Below, in pieces: positions 46,301 through 64,000 of a stretch of 64,000 nt of DNA (its first letter is position 1; each line of letters opens with the position of its first letter). Location: positions 18,680,533 to 18,744,532 of the forward strand of contig JAKZAP010000001.1 of assembly GCA_023053575.1 (NCBI GenBank). Reading direction: 5' to 3'. Below the pieces are notes generated by a model. That model ran no database searches, had not been told where the DNA came from, and saw only the letters and a list, made by a program, of their open reading frames with translations. A program made the position numbers and the translations under genes. The DNA is from Branchinecta lynchi. Lineage: Eukaryota; Arthropoda; Branchiopoda; Anostraca; Branchinectidae.

Positions 46301-47238
46301 GAGATAACTCAAAACAAGATGGTTGTTACAACTAGATTCCTACATTCAGGGCATTAAGCAGACCATTTTGGTAAGCCACTGAAACTGAGAAAGAGACTAA
46401 TTAACCAAACCCACAACACGGTGAATACCCTATCAATCCATAATTATACCATCCTGATTCCTGAAAGATACCTGAAAATGGATTATAAACTGATACTGAA
46501 TGTACAACTGCTTGGAGAAACAGGATAGTATAGGGTAGGTTTTCTGTTTTGGGTGATAACTCTCTGCTTAAACTGGCTGGATAAATAGCCTTTAAGCAAA
46601 GACATCACAGTTTTCTTTATGCTACAGCACACATGTTGGAGAAAATGTTGAATCATGTCTGCTTATAAAACAATGAATATATCTGCTACCACCGGTATGG
46701 AAATAATTCAAGTCACTGTATTATGGGACATTTTCCCAATCATAAAGAACTGAAAACAATTGGAAACGATTTTAAACAATTGTTTGATTACAACTGGAAA
46801 CAGCTGATTACGATTGGAAACAATTGTTTACAATCGGAAAAAGCTGTTTAAGATTGTAAACAGTCGTTTCCAATCGTTTTCGATTGTAAAAAGTTGTTAC
46901 TGTACTTTTACGATTCGATACAATCGGTTTCAATTTCAATTCAGCTTTAGTCTCAAAAATGATATTCCTAGGAGGCTATATGGCACCTCCCAATGTTAAA
47001 TTTTTTTTTTTGAGCTTTTTGCATCTGTTTTGCATTTTCATCTGATACTGATAGCAACTGATAGCAGACTGATAGGGTGCAATCCCTCTATACTCAGGCC
47101 CAGGCTGTATCCTCATCAGGATGAGTTTTTTGATCGGCCAGTTTGCTTATTCTATAGTTGTCTAAAGTCTTACTAGGCAGGGATAAACAGGTACTTGACA
47201 ACAGACAAAGAGAGACAAGCCAAGAAAAACTCATGCAT
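30584..47238 (-). CDS. ALG8: ALG8, dolichyl-P-Glc:Glc1Man9GlcNAc2-PP-dolichol alpha-1,3-glucosyltransferase
   Basis: Nine exons (47238-47174, 46274-46002, 45561-45378, 42345-42130, 39709-39604, 37748-37620, 35640-35501, 33018-32882, 30998-30584) join in phase to 554 codons and TAA. ALG8 is a multi-pass ER membrane enzyme that transfers the second glucose from dolichyl-phosphate-glucose to the lipid-linked N-glycan precursor. Diagnostic GT-C/ALG6-ALG8 motifs are [14 protein letters not shown] (24-37) and [11 protein letters not shown] (53-63) in the first luminal loop, [11 protein letters not shown] (150-160), [13 protein letters not shown] in exon 4, [17 protein letters not shown] in exon 5, [16 protein letters not shown] in exon 7, [11 protein letters not shown] in exon 8, and [12 protein letters not shown] plus [16 protein letters not shown] in exon 9. 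Human ALG8 has 526 residues; the surplus comes from exon 6, which carries ~42 residues where the human protein has about a dozen. Intron 5 uses a GC donor. Divergent neighbour of the polymerase gene. Confidence 0.96.
31255..32390 (+). mobile_element. LINE with 301-codon reverse transcriptase ORF (5'-truncated)
   Basis: The ORF 31,293-32,198 encodes [26 protein letters not shown] and [10 protein letters not shown], the core motifs of a non-LTR reverse transcriptase, and ends in TAA. The 3' UTR has a CCGC...GCGG hairpin and (TAAA)n tail at 32,367-32,385. No endonuclease region, so it is a truncated copy, in sense opposite to ALG8, in ALG8 intron 8. Confidence 0.9.
32882..33018 (-). CDS. ALG8: ALG8 exon 8
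   Basis: 137 nt, codons 372-416. Encodes [20 protein letters not shown], one of the most conserved ALG8 blocks. Donor AC/GTGAGT, phase 2. Confidence 0.95.
33087..33515 (+). mobile_element. LINE reverse-transcriptase C-terminal end with GGCGAAAGCC tail
   Basis: ORF to 33,473 encodes [40 protein letters not shown] and RIVDPWNSL, the usual end of RTE/CR1-like proteins. Stop is followed at once by GAGGCGAAAGCCTTTTCT and (ATT)n. ALG8 intron 7. Confidence 0.85.
33512..33608. repeat. Half copy of the GTTTAACTGAAAAG MITE
   Basis: Only the right half, GCGGGTCTTCAAGCCA to GGTAAACTTTAAG. Confidence 0.6.
33833..34125. mobile_element. MITE with TATGAGCGTGTTCCACC ends, copy 1
   Basis: Left TATGAGCGTGTTCCACC, right GGTGGAATACGCTCTATA. 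A second copy at 59,067-59,368 is closely similar throughout. Confidence 0.85.
34490..34920. repeat. Duplicated segments in ALG8 intron 7
   Basis: 34,495-34,710 is a diverged copy of 6,470-6,655; 34,725-34,920 is a tandem copy of 35,345-35,545, including the last ~30 nt and splice donor of ALG8 exon 7. Confidence 0.75.
35187..35349. mobile_element. Hairpin MITE, GCGTAAAATCCGAGCG ends, copy 2
   Basis: AGCGTAAAATCCGAGCGTAT at the left and ATACGCTCGGATTTTACGCA at the right; one inner arm is shortened. Confidence 0.8.
35501..35640 (-). CDS. ALG8: ALG8 exon 7
   Basis: 140 nt. Encodes [20 protein letters not shown] and a transmembrane segment. Donor CTG/GTAAGT, phase 0. Its last ~30 nt and donor are duplicated near 34,880. 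Confidence 0.95.
35928..36350. mobile_element. MITE with TTCACATTGACGCGT inverted ends
   Basis: CGCCTTCACATTGACGCGTAG on the left and GACGCGTCAATGTGAAAGCGG on the right; rich in ACGCAACGCAA repeats next to both ends. ALG8 intron 6. Confidence 0.75.
36778..37054. mobile_element. 276-bp MITE, AGCCTCGTTTTTGTTGCA ends, copy 2
   Basis: Ends AGCCTCGCTTTTGTTGCATG and TTGCAACAAAAACGAGGCT, flanked by CCT on both sides. Opposite orientation to copies 1 and 3. Confidence 0.9.
37313..37445 (-). repeat. LINE-type 3' end with (ATCTAA)n tail
   Basis: Read on the minus strand: CATAGGCCGCAGGGCCTTTC (GGCC...GGCC hairpin) then a variable stretch ending in repeated AATCTAATCTAA. Confidence 0.5.
37620..37748 (-). 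CDS. ALG8: ALG8 exon 6 (insertion relative to human)
   Basis: 129 nt, phase 1 on both sides. Starts [12 protein letters not shown], aligning with the human KLKFLDPNN segment, then continues through ~30 extra codons to CG/GTAAGT. The exon is fully open and has strong sites at both ends. Confidence 0.8.
37842..38171. mobile_element. hAT-like MITE, CAGGGGCGT family, copy 2
   Basis: CAGAGGCGTTACTAGCC to AGTCGTGACGCCCCTG; flanks CCTATTC and CCTATTA. Closely similar to copy 1. Next to ALG8 exon 6. Confidence 0.8.
38760..39545 (+). mobile_element. LINE reverse-transcriptase fragment
   Basis: Frames together encode [20 protein letters not shown], then [11 protein letters not shown] (degenerate YADD) and a following region, and end in an A tract at ~39,525-39,541. 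ALG8 intron 5. Confidence 0.8.
39604..39709 (-). CDS. ALG8: ALG8 exon 5
   Basis: 106 nt. Encodes [20 protein letters not shown]. Ends GCAG/GCAAGT, a GC-AG donor; a GT donor (ATTG/GTTAAG) 14 nt downstream is the alternative and would add five residues in the same phase. Confidence 0.93.
40500..40990 (+). other. Unrecognised ORF region in ALG8 intron 4
   Basis: Two overlapping plus-strand ORFs (40,523-40,786 and 40,746-40,982) have protein-like composition ([17 protein letters not shown]) but no motif I know. Confidence 0.3.
41274..41623. mobile_element. hAT-like MITE, CAGGGGCGT family, copy 3
   Basis: Exact 8-bp duplication CTCCCGAA at 41,266-41,273 and 41,624-41,631. Inserted in the opposite orientation to copies 1 and 2. 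Confidence 0.9.
41683..41950. repeat. Penelope-like repeat with hammerhead-like core, copy 2
   Basis: CTGACGAGGATCCTTGCCAAG then AAGGGCCGAAATATCG, later CGTATCCGTTGTATAC and AGTCAGCTTGGGTTCAAGGA. A (CAT)n run lies at 41,741-41,762. Confidence 0.6.
42130..42345 (-). CDS. ALG8: ALG8 exon 4
   Basis: 216 nt, codons 175-246. Encodes [20 protein letters not shown] and GISFGPF. Donor CAG/GTATGA, phase 0. Confidence 0.95.
42640..42985 (+). repeat. LINE-type 3' end
   Basis: GGGCCATAGAGCCCTTGGGAT (GGGC..GCCC hairpin) followed by an A/T-rich part and AATAAAAAGAACTTGAACTTG tail. ALG8 intron 3. Confidence 0.5.
43250..43375. repeat. (CAG)n region, unoccupied partner of the split repeat at 43,718-45,215
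   Basis: GAGCAGATCGCAGCATTATGC ... a (CAG/CAA)n run ... CAGTCTGAATTCTT. The inverted partner is interrupted by the hAT-like element at 43,770. Confidence 0.8.
43770..45176. mobile_element. hAT-like element, CAGGGGCGT family, copy 4 (1.4 kb)
   Basis: Perfect 15-bp ends CAGGGGCGTCGCAAG / CTTGCGACGCCCCTG and exact 8-bp duplication CAGGCAGC (43,762-43,769 and 45,177-45,184). The left half is built from ~50-bp units around ATTCGGTA and GGGATTCGGTA.TTAT. No transposase. Confidence 0.95.
45378..45561 (-). CDS. ALG8: ALG8 exon 3
   Basis: 184 nt, codons 113-174. Encodes [20 protein letters not shown]. Acceptor TTTCGTTTAG, donor GAG/GTAGGG, phase 0. Confidence 0.95.
46002..46274 (-). CDS. ALG8: ALG8 exon 2
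   Basis: 273 nt, codons 22-112. Encodes [32 protein letters not shown] and [17 protein letters not shown]. Acceptor TTTCTTTCCAG, donor AG/GTTAGT, phase 2. Confidence 0.96.
46745..46945. repeat. Cluster of AAACAATTG / CGATTGGAAAC units
   Basis: Imperfect tandem and palindromic units (ACAATTGTTT, GATTGGAAACAATTG, CAATCGTTTTCGATTG) in ALG8 intron 1. Confidence 0.65.
47174..47238 (-). CDS. ALG8: ALG8 exon 1 (signal anchor)
   Basis: 65 nt from ATG. Encodes [20 protein letters not shown], which aligns with the first helix before STDFEVH in ALG8. Donor TA/GTAAGA, phase 2; exon 2 completes a Tyr codon. Confidence 0.85.
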
Positions 47239-47388
47239 TCTGGAATTCGAAAAAAGACCGCCAAAACATATGGTTAACCCAGATTTCTGGAAGATTGGTT
47301 CTTTCCAACTGTACTAACTCTATGAATCCCACACAAGCATCGAGGGGAGTTTTAAATCTTTTGCAATGTGATCAGTTTTTAAAAACGA
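47239..47388. promoter_or_regulatory. Candidate bidirectional promoter between ALG8 and the family X polymerase
   Basis: Only 150 bp separate the two divergent start codons. The interval holds GACCGCCAAAA (47256-47266, E2F-like TTTTGGCGG on the minus strand) and GATTGGTT (47293-47300, an inverted CCAAT box). An AT-rich GTTTTAAA lies before the polymerase ATG. Either gene could use further upstream starts inside the other, but there is no other space between them. Confidence 0.6.
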
Positions 47389-61569
<14,181 letters not shown>

Positions 61570-61999
61570 GTAAGCAGCATTCTTTTGATGATGAAATTTT
61601 ATTTACGCACTGGAAATAAGGGAAGTAGCGCAGTACTAAGCAGGAAAGGAGAAGTTACACTGAGGTGTCATATTGAAGTAAATGCACAAGATAAAAACAA
61701 ACATAGATAAAAGAAAAGGGGATAATCGGGCCAAAAAATCTTCTTTCCCGGATTATAAAAAGCTATATTAAAAATAATAAAAAGCTATACATATTCCAGT
61801 ATGAAAAAGTATTTCCAAGGACAAAAAAGCTTCTTTGGAAAATAGGTTTCACATTCGTCGTGTTCAGCCTGAATATTCCATGAGGGCGTTGCGGTATGAT
61901 ATGACTCGAACCTAGTTGTTTTGCAGTCATGGGACGTGCAGACACCGTCCGGTTTTTGCAGTCGGATGCGAATTTCCTCCTTGGACGCAGCGTGTGCAG

Positions 62000-62276
62000 A
62001 GCCTCGTTTTTGTTGCAATAGCGCTGCCGCATCGCTGCTGCAGCACTTCTTTGCTTTTGCACAACATGCGTTTTTGGATTCACTTTCTTCTTGGTTGAAG
62101 CGGCAGCGCTGCAGCACCTTGCAGGGAAGCACGGACTTGGTCGGTGAGCAAGTCCGTGATTCTCGAGAAGCGCTGCCGTCTTCATAGGAAGCAATGCAGT
62201 GCAAAAACGGATGTAGAAAGAATCAGTCCGAAATCGGCCGAGAAGTGGACTTGCAGCTTGCCACAAAAATGAGGCT
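62000..62276. mobile_element. 276-bp MITE, AGCCTCGTTTTTGTTGCA ends, copy 3
   Basis: Ends AGCCTCGTTTTTGTTGCAAT and GCCACAAAAATGAGGCT, flanked by CAG on both sides. Confidence 0.9.
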
Positions 62277-62572
62277 CAGGTCTCCGGACTACGAATTTCA
62301 TCTGTGTATTTTGGGATGAGAAGTCTTATTGAGATGTTTAGCTTGGTGGTGAGGAGCAGACGATTAGGCTCGTGCGGTCGTGAAAATTGCTGCCAGTACC
62401 ATCATCAGTTAATTACGGAGAAGTTAGATTTTACAAAACTTCATCAGTTTTGTTATAACACTAATAGCACTCGGCTAACATAGGTAGAAATTGGAAAACT
62501 TATCCTTAAATCCGTCCGGAAAAACCGATCGTCTGTTCCCTGCGTAAGGAAGCCTGGCTATAGGATCAAAGT

Positions 62573-63609
62573 AGACCTACGTTGCCTGGGCAACGTGAAG
62601 TGTTGCTGCAGCAACCTTAGTTTGGCTTCGCCGACAAAAGTGTTTCGGAAGCAGCACTGGCTTTGTTTGGTCGCTAACGATTAAACGCCAAAGTTGTCAA
62701 CCCGTCAAAATACCCAAGAAGATTTTTTTTGCTTCAGAAAAACCGATGACGCAGTCCGTTAATTATCAAAGGCAAGCATCAACGTTGAAAAAAAAGAATA
62801 GGCTGTCGGAAGAAGGGATTAAAAATATACATTGACTTTGCAAGTTGCAACCAGTTCAACTTTATGTCAATCATAGACATCGTGACGGATGAAATCATAG
62901 ACATCGTGACGGATGAAGACCTGGTTGTTATTATAAAGCTATCCGTAACTTTTCAGAATCAAAACACCATAGATGCCGCCATTCAACTAACTATTACGGA
63001 ACTACGCCATTTGTTACATTACATCATCACGTGTATCCGTTGCGAGAGCAACACTTTGGTTTTGTCGTCGTCCGATTTCAGCTTATTGCTAGAAAGTGGT
63101 AAGGGTGGTAAGACCTGTGCGGTTTTTACGGAAAGTGTGGACCTTAGGCCAGATTGATGAATTCTGACCGCGGGCTAGGCCCGACTGACGAACATATGGG
63201 TAGCGTGTGAACGGGGAATTAATCAACCTTTCGAAGGCGTATTCGGGATCGTAGTCTTTCGTTGGTGGTTCGATTTAACTTACTATATTAATCTTCCGGC
63301 TCAGAAAATATTGAAAAGGATTAAGTTCAACTGCCTGCAAAGTCAATTCAGTCCTACTACCGATATTCTGTTGTTGTTTTTTTTTCAACGCTGAGGGATA
63401 GCCGTGTGATTACAGACTTTGTCATGAATTCAGAAAAGGATTCTTCTTGGATTGGAACATACCATTTTGAAAACATCGATGGGTTGACAGATTCAGCATT
63501 TAACCGTTAGCGAAGAAACAAACCAAAGTGTTGCTCTCGCAACACGTTAGTCGGCGAAGCTAAACAAAGAGTGCTGCAACACTTCACGTTGCCCAGCAAT
63601 CGTAGGTCT
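62573..63609. mobile_element. Inverted-repeat element, AGACCTACG ends, 1.0 kb
   Basis: Left AGACCTACGTTGCCTGGGCA, right TGCCCAGCAATCGTAGGTCT, followed inward by CAACGTGAAGTGTTGC in both. Flanked by AGT on both sides. Contains a 97-codon plus-strand ORF (62,864-63,157) of unknown meaning. Confidence 0.8.
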
Positions 63610-63612
63610 AGT

Positions 63613-64000
63613 TCTAGGTTACAGTTATATTACTCTCAGATTTATAGAGATTAAATAAAATGTGCACGTGTTGCAAAAGTTTCTAGCCCCTCATGGAGAT
63701 GACAGTGCTCTAGCAACCGATTCTTAATTACAAGTCCCTATCCGTGATAGACATGTAGCCAAATTGTTCTTAACCATCAAATACACCGGAAACAGATAAT
63801 AGGTGTACCAATTAGCAAAGTTGCAAACCACTCATCGCCAATGATGCTTATAGTATAACAGCCGAGCGTTACTTATAAGTCCTTGACTTGTCTCACTATT
63901 GCGATCCACCTTTTTTTGTTTAGCTTCAGTGTGTACCTTACCACTGAAGTTGTGAAACCCTCGAAACGTTCAAAATCGTGTATCAGGTGGAGGAGTTTTG
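63613..64000. other. Right edge, nothing recognised
   Basis: The final polymerase exon was looked for here (pattern EEDIFxxLGLxY) and not found. Confidence 0.4.

Overview
This is nuclear DNA of a metazoan, almost certainly an invertebrate. It holds four interrupted protein genes with 0.1-7 kb introns and GT-AG splice sites (two are GC-AG), packed with LINE fragments, tRNA-derived SINEs and many inverted-repeat DNA transposons. A short nuclear copy of mitochondrial COX1 reads through a TGA as Trp, confirming an animal nuclear genome. I cannot fix the phylum from sequence alone.

Layout, left to right. (1) 3,173-4,151 (-): the first two exons of a penicillin-acyltransferase/Tan-like Ntn hydrolase; the rest runs off the left edge. 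(2) 6,555-26,441 (-): an 11-exon secreted zinc carboxypeptidase of the M14 N/E (CPM/CPD-like) subfamily, complete from signal peptide to a tentative stop. (3) 30,584-47,238 (-): a 9-exon ALG8, the ER glucosyltransferase that adds the second glucose to the dolichol-linked N-glycan precursor, reconstructed in frame over 554 codons. (4) 47,389-61,569 (+): ten in-frame exons (480 codons) of a BRCT-containing family X DNA polymerase of the TdT/Pol mu type; only the last ~30 residues are missing, probably beyond the right edge. ALG8 and the polymerase are head to head with 150 bp between their start codons, so this stretch is a candidate bidirectional promoter. The genes otherwise have unrelated functions (extracellular peptide trimming, acyl-amide chemistry, N-glycosylation, DNA end joining/template-independent synthesis).

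Introns and intergenic DNA are dominated by mobile elements. Several have their boundaries fixed by exact target-site duplications: two hAT-like families with 8-bp duplications (16,745-18,829; 41,274-41,623; 43,770-45,176; 47,589-48,447 and relatives), and three unrelated terminal-inverted-repeat families with 3-bp duplications (276-bp elements at 17,309, 36,778 and 62,000; a larger one at 17,031-17,720; one at 62,573-63,609). The 16.7-18.8 kb hAT element contains a second transposon which itself contains a third. Other elements include a fold-back repeat of ~0.6 kb, two SINE families, a Penelope-like repeat carrying a hammerhead-ribozyme-like core at four places, and LINE 3' ends that keep short hairpins.

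Exon boundaries were worked out by eye from splice consensus, reading phase and family conservation. All exons within each gene join in phase. No alignment or database search was run.
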